Origin: Methylococcales bacterium
GTDB taxonomy: Bacteria; Pseudomonadota; Gammaproteobacteria; Methylococcales; Methylomonadaceae
Length of the DNA: 64,000 nucleotides
Direction of reading: 5' to 3'
Assembly (NCBI GenBank): GCA_026399095.1
Contig: JAPLRP010000077.1
Coordinates: 58,048-122,047 of the forward strand
Positions within the stretch are counted from its first letter, which is position 1, and every line of letters starts with the position of its first letter. Shown piece by piece: positions 39,053-49,804 of the stretch. The notes beneath the pieces are model-generated. The model did not search any database. It saw nothing but the letters and a program-made list of their open reading frames with translations, and had not been told where the DNA came from. Both the position numbers and the translations under genes were made by a program.

Positions 39053-39205
39053 TTATACACCGTCTTTATCAGTAGTTAGAATTATTGTATTTTTAACAGT
39101 AGCTGATCTTGAGTTGATAAGCTTATTAATTACGGTTTAACAGTAAACTAAAATACGTAAAGTAAATGCCGAATATTTAAATGTTTTGTAATTTGGAGGG
39201 CTCGA

Positions 39206-39625
39206 CTATAGATATTTTATAATTTCTAAAATATTGCAGTCAGAGTGCTTGGTATAAGTCACTGAATCCATGAGTGTTCGAATGAAAAATATACCCATTC
39301 CATTTTCCTTGGGTTGGTCAAAGTCAGGCAAAGGTAAATTGTCAAGATCAAAGCCCTGTCCATGATCAAAAACTCTAATAATCAGTTCGTTATCCTGGAT
39401 GTGAATGTTTATTCTGACGGTGTCTTTTGGGTTATTGTTGGTATGTTTAATGGCATTGCTGGTGGCTTCAGTTAATACGAGATTTAAGTGATAAGCCAAA
39501 GTTTCCCTATCGCCTGAAAAATTATCGATATCTTTCGCAATGTGTTCACCAATAGTACCGATTAATTCTAGGTACTTTGTTTGAGTCGGAATGATTACAT
39601 CTACCTGAAGAGCTGAATTACACAT
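39206..39625 (-). CDS. RsbW-like ATP-binding anti-sigma / serine kinase
   Basis: A 139-residue GHKL ATPase of the RsbW/SpoIIAB type: N box EATSNAIKHTNNN, DHGQGFDL and GMGIFFIRTLMDSV. It would phosphorylate the STAS protein encoded just before it (14-base gap). Neither a dedicated sigma factor nor a PP2C phosphatase gene is adjacent, so its target is unknown. Confidence 0.9.
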   Translation of the reverse strand: MCNSALQVDVIIPTQTKYLELIGTIGEHIAKDIDNFSGDRETLAYHLNLVLTEATSNAIKHTNNNPKDTVRINIHIQDNELIIRVFDHGQGFDLDNLPLPDFDQPKENGMGIFFIRTLMDSVTYTKHSDCNILEIIKYL

Positions 39626-39639
39626 AGCCCACCCGCCCC

Positions 39640-39978
39640 CTAGGTTTCGATATCAAAAGCTTCATTTAAGTCGGTATAAATTTCAAAAACCCTGTTTAAT
39701 CGGGTTAGTTCAAACATTGATAATACTTGTGGCTTACAAGATGCCAAAGCAAGTTTTCCGGATTTGGCAGCTGCATTTTTATAGCCGGATAATAATGCGC
39801 CCAAGCCGGAGCTATCTATAAAACGGACATTTTCCAATTGAACAATAATGTTAATCTCATTTTGTTCTATCAGGTGCAGGATATATTCCTTGAGTTGACC
39901 TGAATTATGAGCGTCTATTCTTTCTTCTTGGATAAATATAACACTGCAACCATTAATTTTTTCAAGCCTTAGTTTCAT
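39640..39978 (-). CDS. STAS-domain anti-sigma factor antagonist
   Basis: A 112-residue RsbV/SpoIIAA-like protein with the phosphoacceptor motif at residues 54-60 (IDSSGLG; Ser56 as likely site). It is the first gene of a two-gene partner-switch with the RsbW-like kinase. Confidence 0.9.
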   Translation of the reverse strand: MKLRLEKINGCSVIFIQEERIDAHNSGQLKEYILHLIEQNEINIIVQLENVRFIDSSGLGALLSGYKNAAAKSGKLALASCKPQVLSMFELTRLNRVFEIYTDLNEAFDIET

Positions 39979-40121
39979 TAGCTATTTTCATTGAAAGTAC
40001 AAGTTGAATGAGTATAGTCTTTTTAATTTAAAGATGATATTTTGGTCTATGTTACCTCTTGTATAAAACAACCTATTCTCACGGATTGTCATGGGAATAG
40101 GTAAAAAATAGAATGGGGTAC

Positions 40122-42776
40122 TTATTTTCCAGTCTTGAGCATTTTTAGTATTTCAGCTTGAATTAAACTTTGTTTGTCCTTATCTTTAATAGGTTGTAGT
40201 TGCTTGTCAGTGATGTAAAACATATCCTCAGCACGACTACCAATGGTTGTTATTTTAGCGCTGATTAAATTAACATTCTGTTTGATAAAAGCGCGACCTA
40301 TTTTGGACAAAAGTCCGGCGTGATCGGTTGTAATAATTTCTAACGGTGTATTTCTACTGAGCGGATCTGATAAAAATTTAACGCTGGTTGGGATAGGGAA
40401 ATGTATTGCTTGCCGTGATTTGGATTTTCGATGGATATTGATGTAACCTTTTACTTCTCCTAGTAATAGGTTACTGCGAAGCGCTGTGCAAATATGTGTT
40501 TCCCGACATGAATCATTGATCGGTTTGCCGGTTTGTTCAAGCACCTGAAAACTGTTTAGAACATAGTTGTCATGGGTGGTCATGATTCTGGCTTCAACAA
40601 TGGTAAGGCCTAGTTGATCAAAAGTTGCGGTGCTTATTGAAAAAATAGGTCCCTTATCTTTGGTGTAAACAAAGACTTCTGCACTGCCTCTGTGTGTTTG
40701 TGTGCGCAGTAAGACTAAAGGAAGGTCTGTTTCCCTCTTAAACGAGGCGATTGCAACAGTGTGCCAAGCTATTTCATCTGCTGAATAGCGCAAAAAATAA
40801 TCGTCATTGGTATGTTGCCAGGCATTTTCAATAATCGAATCAGCCAGGCCGAGTGCGAGGAGTTCGTCCTTGGCTTCCTGTTTGTTTTTGCGCAAGCGTT
40901 CAGGAATTGCTGCCGGATTTTGGAGTCCAAAATGCAAGGCTTTGTAGGTGGCTGAATATAGATCTTTAAGTAATGAATCTTTCCAGGCATTCCATAGTTC
41001 AGGGTTGGTTGCACGGATGTCGGCAACGGTTAGTAAATATAAATGATTGAGATATTCAACATTATCAACTTTTTGAGCAAACTCATGAATAACATCAGGG
41101 TCGCTGATGTCTTTTCGCTGCGCTGTCATGGACATAATTAAGTGGCTTCTAACTAGCCATGCAATTAGATTAGTATCATGAGCAGAAATGTCGTGTTGAA
41201 GACAAAAGTTTCTGGCGATATCTTCACCTATTGTCGAATGATCACCATTAAGACCTTTGGCTATATCATGAAAAAGAGCAGCAATGTATAAGATTTCAGG
41301 TTTCGGAATGAGTTTAAATACACTATTGCACAGTGGAAATTCATTGGCGTGTTTTTCCAGTGAAAACCGACGTAAATTACGAATAACAAAAAGCGTATGC
41401 TCATCAACGGTATAGATATGAAATAAGTCATATTGCATACGCGCAACAATGTTGGCAAAGCAGGGTAAGTAAGCTGCTAAAACGCCATAACGATTCATAC
41501 GTCTTAATTCATGTGTGAGTCCACGAGGTCTGCTAAATATTTCTATAAAAAGACGATTGGCTGCTTTATTAGTTCTAAAATCCTCATCGATTAAATGCAA
41601 GTTTTTTCTGATCAAACGTATGGTAGTCGCTCTGATGCCTAACAAATCAGGATTAAGTTGAAGGAGCAAGAATACTTCCAATAACGCAAGTGGTTGCTGC
41701 TCGAATATTGAGTCATTTATGGCTTCAAGATAGCCATTTATGGCTATAAATTTACTGTTAATGAGGATTGGTTTGCTTGCTTTTTCACCAGTAATAAAGC
41801 GCTCGTTAAATAATTGCAATAACATTTCATTGAGGCGCTCTAGTCCTTGCACAGTTTTAAAATAAAACTGCATAAATTGCTCAACATCTTGGTTATATTT
41901 TTGATTTTCCGTGCTGAAGCCAAACTGCTCTGCGAGGTCTCTTTGATAGTCAAAAATGAGTCTGTTTTCAGCCCTGTTGGTTAAAAGATGAAGTGCGTAT
42001 CTAATTCTCCATAGTACATCACGGGCAGAAATAAGCTCTGCATATTCTGATTCCGGCAAGAAGCCATATTTAATCAATTCCTTGAGTGTGGATGAATTGT
42101 AATGGCGTTTAAATACCCAAGCGATGACTTGCATATCTCTAATACCGCCGGGGCCTTCTTTGATGTTGGGCTCAAGGTTATAGGCGGTGTCGTGAAATTT
42201 AGTATACCGTAATTGTTGCTCTTCCATTTTGGCAGCAAAAAATTGATCTGATGGCCAAATTTTATCCGGCGTGATGCGTAGTTTCAGTTCCTCATAAAGC
42301 TCTACATCACCAGCAATCAGGCTGATTTCCATCAAGCTGGTCATTATTGTTTGATCATTAAGAGCGGCATTAACACAATCATCGACGGTACGGACGCTAT
42401 GGCCTGGTTTTAGACCAATGTCCCAGAGAAAAGTAAATAGATTGCTTAATGCTTCTTGATAGGGGGCTGTATTTTCGGAATCAAGTATTATGACAATGTC
42501 GATGTCTGAGTGGGGAAATAATTCTCTTCTGCCAAAACCGCCTACTGCGCACAAACTTAATTGTTTTGCATGCACACCTAGAAAATGTTCCCAGCAGCAA
42601 CTAAGTATGAGGTCAATGAAATCTGATTTTTCTTTAAGCAGGTGTGAAACAGATTGATTGGGATCAAATTTAAGCTTTAATTCTATGTCTTTCTGTTTTA
42701 AAAGACTTTTAAATTGTAGAAGACTGTCAGGTGTTTCAAAAAGTGTCGCGTTTATATATTTATTCAAGGGGGTCAC
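40122..42776 (-). CDS. glnD: Bifunctional uridylyltransferase/uridylyl-removing enzyme GlnD
   Basis: Nitrogen sensor that uridylylates PII proteins when glutamine is low and removes the groups when it is high. Nucleotidyltransferase motif GGFGRRELFPHSDIDIVI near residue 83, HD domain with LFHDIAKGLNGDHS near 500, and two C-terminal ACT domains (for example TTDHAGLLSKIGRAFIKQNV near 815). 884 residues is full length. The ATG overlaps the map stop codon. Confidence 0.96.
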   Translation of the reverse strand: MTPLNKYINATLFETPDSLLQFKSLLKQKDIELKLKFDPNQSVSHLLKEKSDFIDLILSCCWEHFLGVHAKQLSLCAVGGFGRRELFPHSDIDIVIILDSENTAPYQEALSNLFTFLWDIGLKPGHSVRTVDDCVNAALNDQTIMTSLMEISLIAGDVELYEELKLRITPDKIWPSDQFFAAKMEEQQLRYTKFHDTAYNLEPNIKEGPGGIRDMQVIAWVFKRHYNSSTLKELIKYGFLPESEYAELISARDVLWRIRYALHLLTNRAENRLIFDYQRDLAEQFGFSTENQKYNQDVEQFMQFYFKTVQGLERLNEMLLQLFNERFITGEKASKPILINSKFIAINGYLEAINDSIFEQQPLALLEVFLLLQLNPDLLGIRATTIRLIRKNLHLIDEDFRTNKAANRLFIEIFSRPRGLTHELRRMNRYGVLAAYLPCFANIVARMQYDLFHIYTVDEHTLFVIRNLRRFSLEKHANEFPLCNSVFKLIPKPEILYIAALFHDIAKGLNGDHSTIGEDIARNFCLQHDISAHDTNLIAWLVRSHLIMSMTAQRKDISDPDVIHEFAQKVDNVEYLNHLYLLTVADIRATNPELWNAWKDSLLKDLYSATYKALHFGLQNPAAIPERLRKNKQEAKDELLALGLADSIIENAWQHTNDDYFLRYSADEIAWHTVAIASFKRETDLPLVLLRTQTHRGSAEVFVYTKDKGPIFSISTATFDQLGLTIVEARIMTTHDNYVLNSFQVLEQTGKPINDSCRETHICTALRSNLLLGEVKGYINIHRKSKSRQAIHFPIPTSVKFLSDPLSRNTPLEIITTDHAGLLSKIGRAFIKQNVNLISAKITTIGSRAEDMFYITDKQLQPIKDKDKQSLIQAEILKMLKTGK

Positions 42777-43537
42777 ATTTCTTCTTTACGTAAAGTTAAG
42801 ATCTCGTAGCCATCAGTGGTCACTAAAATGGTGTGTTCAAATTGCGCAGATAAGCTACGGTCTTTAGTGACGGCGGTCCAACCATCAGCTAAAACTTTCA
42901 CATCTTTTTTACCAAGATTGATCATGGGTTCAATAGTTATTATCATGCCTGCATCAAGTGATATGCCTTCTCCGGCTTTGCCATAATGAAGTACTTGAGG
43001 TTCTTCATGAAAAAATTTGCCGATGCCGTGACCGCAAAAATCCCTAACGACGGAATAACGATTGGTTTCGGCATGTTTTTGTATGGCGTGACCAATGTCA
43101 CCTAAGGTAGCGCCAGCTTTGATTTGTTCAATACCCAGAAACATGGATTCTTGAGTTATTTTAATGAGGCGTTTTGCGTGTTGACTGACTTCCCCTATAC
43201 AGAACATTTTACTGGTATCGCCATGGTAATCGTCTTTTATGACTGTAATGTCAATGTTGACGATATCACCTGACTTTAGTTTTTTGTCGCAAGGGATTCC
43301 ATGGCATACAGTTTGATTAATAGAGGTGCATATTGATTTTGGAAAGCCGTGATAATTGAGGGGAGCGGGAATAGCGTTTTGAACGTCAACAATATAATCA
43401 TGGCAAAGTTTATCGAGTTGATCCGTTGTCACGCCAGGAACAACATAAGGTTCAATCATTTCCAGTACTTCCGCAGCCAATCTTCCGGCGATACGCATTT
43501 TTTCAATTTCACTTGGGGTTTTTATGATGATACTCAT
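42773..43537 (-). CDS. map: Methionine aminopeptidase, type I
   Basis: Removes the initiator methionine. The 254-residue protein has the five metal ligands in context: DIVNIDITV, DTSKMF, HGIGKFFHEEP, GMIITIEPMI and FEHTILV. It is divergent from rpsB and coupled to glnD, the usual gammaproteobacterial layout. Confidence 0.96.
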   Translation of the reverse strand: MSIIIKTPSEIEKMRIAGRLAAEVLEMIEPYVVPGVTTDQLDKLCHDYIVDVQNAIPAPLNYHGFPKSICTSINQTVCHGIPCDKKLKSGDIVNIDITVIKDDYHGDTSKMFCIGEVSQHAKRLIKITQESMFLGIEQIKAGATLGDIGHAIQKHAETNRYSVVRDFCGHGIGKFFHEEPQVLHYGKAGEGISLDAGMIITIEPMINLGKKDVKVLADGWTAVTKDRSLSAQFEHTILVTTDGYEILTLRKEEM

Positions 43538-43633
43538 TGATCGCTCAGGGTGTTGGGGTTCAAGGTTAGAGGTTCAAATTTTGTAATTTTCTACCTTGCT
43601 CCTAATATTTGTGTAATTTTAACAGAGGTTTGC

Positions 43634-43662
43634 TTGTTGGAAAAAGTTAATTATGGTATAAA
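43634..43662 (+). promoter_or_regulatory. Sigma-70 promoter of rpsB
   Basis: TTGTTG (-35, 43634-43639), a 17-base spacer, TATAAA (-10, 43657-43662). The inferred start near 43669 gives a leader of about 145 bases before rpsB. Confidence 0.65.
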
Positions 43663-43668
43663 GTGAAG

Positions 43669-43813
43669 TTCATTTTTGTAATAAATACTCACGTTTATCG
43701 TCACGTTTGGTAGGGTGCTGACTTCTTGATAGAAGTTGGTTACTAGACGGGATAGGCGGAGGCATAACCCAACTCGGAATAAATATTCCGATTTTAAAAC
43801 TTAGGAGAAATAA
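43669..43813 (+). promoter_or_regulatory. S2 leader upstream of rpsB
   Basis: The rpsB leader of gammaproteobacteria is known to bind ribosomal protein S2 and repress rpsB-tsf. This leader contains a GC-rich part (43705-43770, including GACGGGATAGGCGGAGGC) and a hairpin TCGGAAT-AAAT-ATTCCGA (43774-43791) followed by TTTT, just before the ribosome site AGGAGAAATAA. The binding itself is inferred from position. Confidence 0.5.
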
Positions 43814-44554
43814 ATGGCAGCAGTATCCATGCGTCAAATGCTTGAAGCGGGTGTTCACTTTGGACATCAAACTCGTTATTGGAACCCGAAAATGGCAACA
43901 TATTTATTCGGTGCCCGTAATAAAATCCATATCATCGATTTGGAAAAAACGCTTCCGATGTTTAATGACGCAATGAATTATCTGGGTCAGATGACTGCAA
44001 ACAAAGGTACTATCTTGTTTGTTGGCACTAAAAAATCAGCCCGTAAAGTAGTTGCTGAAGAAGCGACTCGTTGCGGTATGCCTTATGTCAACCATCGTTG
44101 GTTAGGTGGCATGATGACTAACTTTAAGACTATCAAAAAATCGATTAACCGTCTTAAAGAGTTAGAAGCAATGAAAGCTGATGGCACGCTTTATCAACGT
44201 TTTGGAAAAAAAGAAGCGTTAGGTATGGAACGTGAACTAGAAAAGCTTGAACGCAGTCTTGGTGGCATTAAAGACATGAAGGGCGTTCCTGATGTGATTT
44301 TCGTACTTGATGTTGGCTACGAAAAAAATGCTATCAGCGAAGCAAAAAAATTAGGTATTCCGGTAGTTGGTATTGTTGACTCTAATAACTCACCTGAAAG
44401 AATTGATTACATCATTCCTGGTAATGACGATTCAATTCGTGCCGTTAAGCTATATTGTGAAAGCGTTTCTGCAGCCGTTATGGAAGCTAAAACAGCTGGC
44501 TTGGGTTTATCAGCAAAGTCTGATGATTTTGTTGAAGAAGCTACGGCAGAATAA
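43814..44554 (+). CDS. rpsB: 30S ribosomal protein S2
   Basis: 246 residues, canonical from [23 protein letters not shown] through [27 protein letters not shown]. First gene of the rpsB-tsf operon. Confidence 0.98.
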   Translation: MAAVSMRQMLEAGVHFGHQTRYWNPKMATYLFGARNKIHIIDLEKTLPMFNDAMNYLGQMTANKGTILFVGTKKSARKVVAEEATRCGMPYVNHRWLGGMMTNFKTIKKSINRLKELEAMKADGTLYQRFGKKEALGMERELEKLERSLGGIKDMKGVPDVIFVLDVGYEKNAISEAKKLGIPVVGIVDSNNSPERIDYIIPGNDDSIRAVKLYCESVSAAVMEAKTAGLGLSAKSDDFVEEATAE

Positions 44555-44602
44555 TTATAGGTTTAACCTTATATTTGGTTAAAAGTTAGATTAGGCCAAA
44601 AG

Positions 44603-44627
44603 AACGCCTCCTTACGGGGGCGTTTTT
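44603..44627 (+). terminator. Terminator/attenuator between rpsB and tsf
   Basis: Nine-base-pair stem (AACGCCTCC with ACGG GGGCGTT side, one G-T pair), four-base loop TTAC, then TTTTT. It probably trims tsf expression relative to rpsB, as in other gammaproteobacteria. Confidence 0.85.
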
Positions 44628-44657
44628 ACAGTGATGAAATTTAGAGGAAACACAAGT

Positions 44658-45554
44658 ATGAGTATTACTATCAGTGCATCAATGGTTAAGGAACTACGTG
44701 AAAGAACGGGTTCCGGTATGATGGAGTGTAAAAAAGCCTTAGTTGAAGCTAATGGTGAAATGGAATTAGCCATTGAAAATATGCGCAAATCAGGTTTAGC
44801 TAAAGCTGACAAAAAATCAGGTCGTATTGCGGCGGAAGGTATTATCGGGGTTAAAGTTAGTGACGACGGTAAAGCGGTTGCTATTGTTGATATTAACTGT
44901 GAAACTGATTTTGTTGCTAAAGCAGATGGTTTTGTAAATTTCGTCAATAATGTAACTGTTGCCTTATTAAATGCTGATAACATCGAATCAGAAGAGCAAT
45001 TGTTGGCAATGCCTTTGGAAGACGGCGTTACAGTTGATGAAATGCGTCGAGGTCTAATTTCTACATTAGGTGAAAATATCACTGTTAGACGTTTTGAACG
45101 ATTCAAAACGACTGAAGGCGGTACCGCTTGTTATCTGCACGGTAGCAAAATTGGCGTTATTGTCGAATTGGCGACACCTGATAATGAATTAGGCAAAGAT
45201 ATTGCCATGCACATTGCAGCCAGCAAGCCTGTCTGTGTGTCTGAAGATCAAGTTTCTGCAGACACTATTGCGAAAGAAAAAGAGATTTTCTTGGCGCAAC
45301 AAGAAGAAAAAATTAAAGGCAAACCAGCAGAAATTGTTGAAAAAATGGTTACTGGTCGAGTTAGCAAATTCTTGGCAGAAGTTACCTTGTTAGGTCAGCC
45401 TTTTATCAAAGACGATAAAACAACTGTTGGTAGTTTGGTTGCAAAAAAAGGCAATAAGGCTATACGATTCATTCGTTTTGAAGTGGGTGAGGGTATAGAG
45501 AAAAAAGAAGAAAACTTTGCTGAAGAAGTAATGGCACAAGTTAGAGGAAATTAA
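44658..45554 (+). CDS. tsf: Elongation factor Ts
   Basis: Nucleotide exchange factor for EF-Tu, 298 residues. The ATG at 44658 is chosen over the ATG at 44631/44634 because the family begins at SITISASMVKELRERTGSGMMECKKAL and AGAGGAAA lies at proper distance. CETDFVAK and MHIAASKP are typical. Confidence 0.97.
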   Translation: MSITISASMVKELRERTGSGMMECKKALVEANGEMELAIENMRKSGLAKADKKSGRIAAEGIIGVKVSDDGKAVAIVDINCETDFVAKADGFVNFVNNVTVALLNADNIESEEQLLAMPLEDGVTVDEMRRGLISTLGENITVRRFERFKTTEGGTACYLHGSKIGVIVELATPDNELGKDIAMHIAASKPVCVSEDQVSADTIAKEKEIFLAQQEEKIKGKPAEIVEKMVTGRVSKFLAEVTLLGQPFIKDDKTTVGSLVAKKGNKAIRFIRFEVGEGIEKKEENFAEEVMAQVRGN

Positions 45555-45559
45555 GACAC

Positions 45560-45596
45560 TAGTATTGGGTTGCCAAGGAAAGGCAACCCAATACTA
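45560..45596 (+). ncRNA. Perfect 15-bp hairpin between tsf and pyrH
   Basis: TAGTATTGGGTTGCC (45560-45574), loop AAGGAAA, and the exact complement (45582-45596). There is no T tract after it, so it is not an ordinary terminator. It may be a processing or stability element of the polycistronic mRNA, or a terminator for which the tail is missing. Confidence 0.7.
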
Positions 45597-45657
45597 ATGA
45601 TCATGGTTGTTGCGTTATTTTAATTCAATCCAATTCAAACTGACTCCCGATAATATT

Positions 45658-46383
45658 ATGACTAAACCGATATACCAAAGAATTTTGCTTAAGTTAAGCG
45701 GTGAAGCTTTAATGAGTGAGAATGGTGGCAGTATTGATGCTGATATTGTTAAGCGTCTTGCTACTGAAATTAAAGAATTATGTGAAATTGGTGTTCAGGT
45801 TGGCTTGGTTATTGGTGGTGGAAATATATTACGCGGCGCTGAAAAAGCTGCGGAAGGTTTAGATAGGGTGACCAGTGATCAGATGGGCATGTTGGCAACA
45901 GTCATTAATGCATTAGCCATGCAGGATGCACTTGAGGCGAATGGTCAGCAGGTCAGGGTCATGTCGGCATTAAAAATTAATCAGGTCTGTGAAGATTATA
46001 TTCGGCGTAGAGCGGTCAGGCATTTAGAAAAAGGTCGAGTGGTTATTTTTGCAGCTGGAACCGGTAATCCATTTTTTACAACCGACTCAGCAGCAAGCCT
46101 TAGGGCAATTGAGATTAACGCAGAGATGATGATCAAAGCAACTAAAGTTAAGGGCGTTTATTCGGCCGATCCTGAAAAAGTCAAAGATGCAGTGTTTTAT
46201 TCGCGATTAACCTATGATGAAGCGCTTGATCAGCGTTTAAATGTAATGGATACAACTGCGTTGGTTTTATGTAGAGACAATAATGTGCCGATGCGAGTCA
46301 TGAATATTTTTGAACAAGGTGCGGTCATGAGATTACTTATGGGCGAAGAGATTGGCTCTCTAATTGAGCGAGGAACAAATTGA
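45658..46383 (+). CDS. pyrH: UMP kinase
   Basis: Phosphorylates UMP to UDP. The ATG at 45658 gives the family-typical 241 residues starting [17 protein letters not shown]; a TTG 51 bases upstream is not needed. [24 protein letters not shown] and [15 protein letters not shown] are canonical. Confidence 0.97.
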   Translation: MTKPIYQRILLKLSGEALMSENGGSIDADIVKRLATEIKELCEIGVQVGLVIGGGNILRGAEKAAEGLDRVTSDQMGMLATVINALAMQDALEANGQQVRVMSALKINQVCEDYIRRRAVRHLEKGRVVIFAAGTGNPFFTTDSAASLRAIEINAEMMIKATKVKGVYSADPEKVKDAVFYSRLTYDEALDQRLNVMDTTALVLCRDNNVPMRVMNIFEQGAVMRLLMGEEIGSLIERGTN

Positions 46384-46940
46384 TGATAAGTGACATTCAA
46401 CAAGATGCCGCAACCCGAATGGGGAAAAGCATTGAAGCGTTAAAGCATGAGTTCTCCAAAATCAGAACAGGAAGAGCACATCCCAGTTTATTGGATCAAA
46501 TTAGTGTTTCGTACTATGGCACGGAATCAGCATTATCTCAAGTTGCAAATATTGCCGTTGAGGATGCTCGTACCTTAACAATTTCGCCTTGGGAAAAAGG
46601 CATGGTGCAGGCAATAGAAAAAGCTATTTTAAAATCAGATCTTGGTTTAAATCCATCTACAAACGGTATGACGATTCGTATTCCTTTACCAGCACTTACT
46701 GAAGAGCGTCGTCGTGGACTAGTTAAAGTGGTTAAGAACGAGTCAGAAAATGGACGCGTTGCCATTAGAAATATTCGCCGTGATGCAAATTCAGAGATCA
46801 AAGAAGCTTTAAAAGAAAAATTAATTTCTGAAGATGAGGCTCGTGCAGGAGAAGAGAAAATCCAAAAGTTAACGGATCAATATGTTAAGGAAGTAGAAAA
46901 ACTATTGGAAGCAAAAGAGGCTGATCTCTTATCTATTTAA
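46383..46940 (+). CDS. frr: Ribosome recycling factor
   Basis: 185 residues, the standard length, from the ATG at 46383 whose first base is the last base of the pyrH stop codon. [42 protein letters not shown] and the RNIRRDAN segment are diagnostic. Confidence 0.97.
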   Translation: MISDIQQDAATRMGKSIEALKHEFSKIRTGRAHPSLLDQISVSYYGTESALSQVANIAVEDARTLTISPWEKGMVQAIEKAILKSDLGLNPSTNGMTIRIPLPALTEERRRGLVKVVKNESENGRVAIRNIRRDANSEIKEALKEKLISEDEARAGEEKIQKLTDQYVKEVEKLLEAKEADLLSI

Positions 46941-46951
46941 GAGAGATAATC

Positions 46952-47725
46952 ATGCCTATTGACAGTCTTGGTGAGCTTGAATTACATAATAAAAATAATA
47001 ATCCCCGGCATATTGCCATTATTATGGATGGTAATGGTCGTTGGGCTCAAAAAAGATTTATGCCTAGAGCTGTCGGCCATCAGGCTGGAGTGAGAGCTGT
47101 AAGAAAAATTGTTGAGTATTGCATTAAACAAAAGATTGAAGTTTTGACCTTATTTGCGTTTAGCAGTGAAAACTGGCGCAGGCCGGAACCAGAAGTATCA
47201 TTGCTAATGGCGCTTTTTATGGCTTCATTGCAAAGAGAGATTAATAAACTTGATCGTAATAATATTCGCTTGCGATTTGTTGGCGATCGAACGGCTTTTC
47301 CTGAAAAATTACAGCAAAAAATGACCGATGGAGAGTTGCAAACTAAAGACAATACGGCATTAACAATTGTCGTGGCTGCAAATTATGGAGGTCATTGGGA
47401 TATATGTCAGGCAATAAATAAGGTCACTAACAAAATACTAACTGGAGAGTTACATAACCAGCAAATTAATGAGGAGTTGATTGGCCAGCATTTGTCAACA
47501 GCGGATCTTCCAGAACCTGATCTTTTTATAAGAACAGGTGGTGAGCAACGCATCAGCAATTTTATGTTATGGCAATTGGCTTATACAGAAATGTACTTTA
47601 CGACAACCCTCTGGCCAGATTTTGACCAGAATTCACTTGAAGACGCTATCAAGAGCTTTAAAAGTCGGCAACGACGTTTTGGTCATACCAGTGAACAAGT
47701 TCTTAATAAATCGGTCAATTTATAA
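46952..47725 (+). CDS. uppS: Undecaprenyl diphosphate synthase
   Basis: Cis-prenyltransferase supplying the lipid carrier for peptidoglycan. 257 residues with HIAIIMDGNGRWA (catalytic Asp), FAFSSENWRRP and DLFIRTGGEQRISNF. Confidence 0.97.
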   Translation: MPIDSLGELELHNKNNNPRHIAIIMDGNGRWAQKRFMPRAVGHQAGVRAVRKIVEYCIKQKIEVLTLFAFSSENWRRPEPEVSLLMALFMASLQREINKLDRNNIRLRFVGDRTAFPEKLQQKMTDGELQTKDNTALTIVVAANYGGHWDICQAINKVTNKILTGELHNQQINEELIGQHLSTADLPEPDLFIRTGGEQRISNFMLWQLAYTEMYFTTTLWPDFDQNSLEDAIKSFKSRQRRFGHTSEQVLNKSVNL

Positions 47726-47750
47726 CTACAACACCATATCGCTTTCAAAC

Positions 47751-48623
47751 ATGTTAATAAAAAGAATAATAACAGCATCGGTTTTAGCTTTCCTAATTGC
47801 CTTGGCAGTATTTAAATTGCCAATGGAGTATTTCTCATTATTGATAGGTTTTATCACCCTTTTGGCCGCTTGGGAATGGGCCAAACTTACCAGTCTTAAT
47901 TCGACGATTTTTCGTGTATTATTTTTGGTACTTTTGATAACCCCCATGTTGGGTATCCATTTTTGGACGCAAATTCTCGAGTTGGTTGCACAGTTGACCG
48001 ATTGGCCGGATGTCAGAGATTATTCAGGTATTCTGGAATGGTTTGTTATACCGCCAGTGTTGTTCTGGATATTAGTGATGATATTGATCAGAAACACACC
48101 AACAAACGTGTTGAAGTTACAATTTAAAACACGATACAAGCTTTTAATTGGTTGGTTTGTATTATTGTCAGCTTGGATGTTTTTGTCCCGATTAAGAGCT
48201 TTATACGGTTCTGAAATGACGATGTATTTTTTAATATTAATTTGGATTGCTGATATTGCGGCCTATTTCACAGGTAAAAAATGGGGCACAATCAAACTTT
48301 CACCTGAAATTAGTCCGGGTAAAACAGTGGCGGGATTATATGGAGCATTAGTTTCTGGCCTGATATGCGCTGTTGTATTGAGCCTTATTTATGGTTTTCA
48401 AATAATGATAGCTGCTGATTTTGTCGTGCTATCTACATTAACTGTGTTGATTTCGATTTATGGTGATTTGTTTGTCAGTGTTGTAAAGCGTCAGTGTGGT
48501 GCTAAAGATAGCGGTACATTATTGCCCGGTCATGGCGGTGTTCTGGATAGAATAGACAGCTTAATTGCTGCAATTCCTTTCTTTTATGCTTGTATTTGCT
48601 TGGTTTATAGGCAGGTTTCATGA
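47751..48623 (+). CDS. cdsA: Phosphatidate cytidylyltransferase
   Basis: Makes CDP-diacylglycerol. An ATG at 47751 gives 290 residues beginning [17 protein letters not shown]; longer in-frame versions would overlap uppS and lack similarity. Multiple hydrophobic segments and the signature from [13 protein letters not shown] to [13 protein letters not shown]. Confidence 0.95.
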   Translation: MLIKRIITASVLAFLIALAVFKLPMEYFSLLIGFITLLAAWEWAKLTSLNSTIFRVLFLVLLITPMLGIHFWTQILELVAQLTDWPDVRDYSGILEWFVIPPVLFWILVMILIRNTPTNVLKLQFKTRYKLLIGWFVLLSAWMFLSRLRALYGSEMTMYFLILIWIADIAAYFTGKKWGTIKLSPEISPGKTVAGLYGALVSGLICAVVLSLIYGFQIMIAADFVVLSTLTVLISIYGDLFVSVVKRQCGAKDSGTLLPGHGGVLDRIDSLIAAIPFFYACICLVYRQVS

Positions 48624-49804
48624 AAAATATATGCATACTCGGAGCAACAGGTTCAATTGGTGTTAGTACTTTAGATGTAGTCGCCAGGCATCCTGATCTA
48701 TACAAAGCCATTGCTTTAACTGCCAATAAGAACATTGACCTGCTCTATGAACAATGTTTGATCCATCATCCCGAATATGTAGTGGTGGTAGATGAAAATA
48801 ATGCTCGGACTTTTAGTGAAAAGATCAAGAACTCAATAATATCTGACATTCAAGTGCTGTCAGGCGCTGAGTCACTGGAGTTTGTAGCAACACTTGATAG
48901 TGTTCATTCAGTGATGGCTGCTATTGTTGGTGCTGCTGGTTTGTTGCCAAGTCTGGCAGCAGCTAAGGCTGGGAAAATAATTTTATTAGCGAATAAAGAG
49001 GCGCTGGTCATGTCCGGTGATATCTTTATGCAAGCCGTTTCAGAATCCGGGGCTCAATTATTGCCTATTGATAGCGAGCACAATGCCATCTTTCAATGTA
49101 TGCCAGCGGGTTATAAGTCCGGTATGAATGCCAAACAGGCGAGACGCATATTATTGACGGCTTCAGGTGGCCCTTTCCGTGAAATGCCAGTTGGTGATAT
49201 GGTTAATGTAACGCCTGATCAAGCTGTAGCTCATCCTAACTGGGATATGGGTAGGAAAATTTCGGTTGATTCTGCAACCATGATGAATAAAGGGCTGGAA
49301 ATGATTGAAGCCTGTATTTTATTCGCTATGACACCGGATCAAATACAGGTTGTTATTCATCCCCAAAGCATTATCCACTCGATGGTTGACTATGTTGATG
49401 GTACTGTATTGGCGCAAATGGGTAATCCGGATATGAGAGTTCCTATTGCTTATTCCATGGCTTGGCCTGAGCGGTTTGATTCGGGTGTTGAACCCTTGAA
49501 TATTTTTGATGTTCGACGGATGGATTTTGAAGAGCCTAATCTGGAACGTTTTCCCTGTTTACGTCTTGCTTATGAAGCTATAAACAAGGGCGGTATCATG
49601 CCCACTGTTCTTAATGCGGCCAATGAAATTGCAGTCGATGCATTTTTGAACGAAAAGGTACGTTTTACTGATATTCCAGTCATTATTGAGCGGTGTATGA
49701 GTAAATTTGAAGTTAAACCCGCTAAAACCTTGGCGATAGTTTTAGAAGCTGATGAACACGCTCGTGTGATATCAAAACAAATTATTGCCGAGCTTAATCA
49801 ATAA
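48620..49804 (+). CDS. dxr: 1-deoxy-D-xylulose 5-phosphate reductoisomerase
   Basis: MEP-pathway enzyme, 394 residues. NADPH motif [23 protein letters not shown] and the metal/substrate segment DSEHNAIFQ are present. Overlaps cdsA by four bases. Confidence 0.97.
   Translation: MKNICILGATGSIGVSTLDVVARHPDLYKAIALTANKNIDLLYEQCLIHHPEYVVVVDENNARTFSEKIKNSIISDIQVLSGAESLEFVATLDSVHSVMAAIVGAAGLLPSLAAAKAGKIILLANKEALVMSGDIFMQAVSESGAQLLPIDSEHNAIFQCMPAGYKSGMNAKQARRILLTASGGPFREMPVGDMVNVTPDQAVAHPNWDMGRKISVDSATMMNKGLEMIEACILFAMTPDQIQVVIHPQSIIHSMVDYVDGTVLAQMGNPDMRVPIAYSMAWPERFDSGVEPLNIFDVRRMDFEEPNLERFPCLRLAYEAINKGGIMPTVLNAANEIAVDAFLNEKVRFTDIPVIIERCMSKFEVKPAKTLAIVLEADEHARVISKQIIAELNQ

Noticed and set aside
47538..47750. 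Longer cdsA start inside uppS
   Set aside because: The extension would overlap uppS by almost 190 bases and has no membrane-protein character; ATG 47751 gives the family length.
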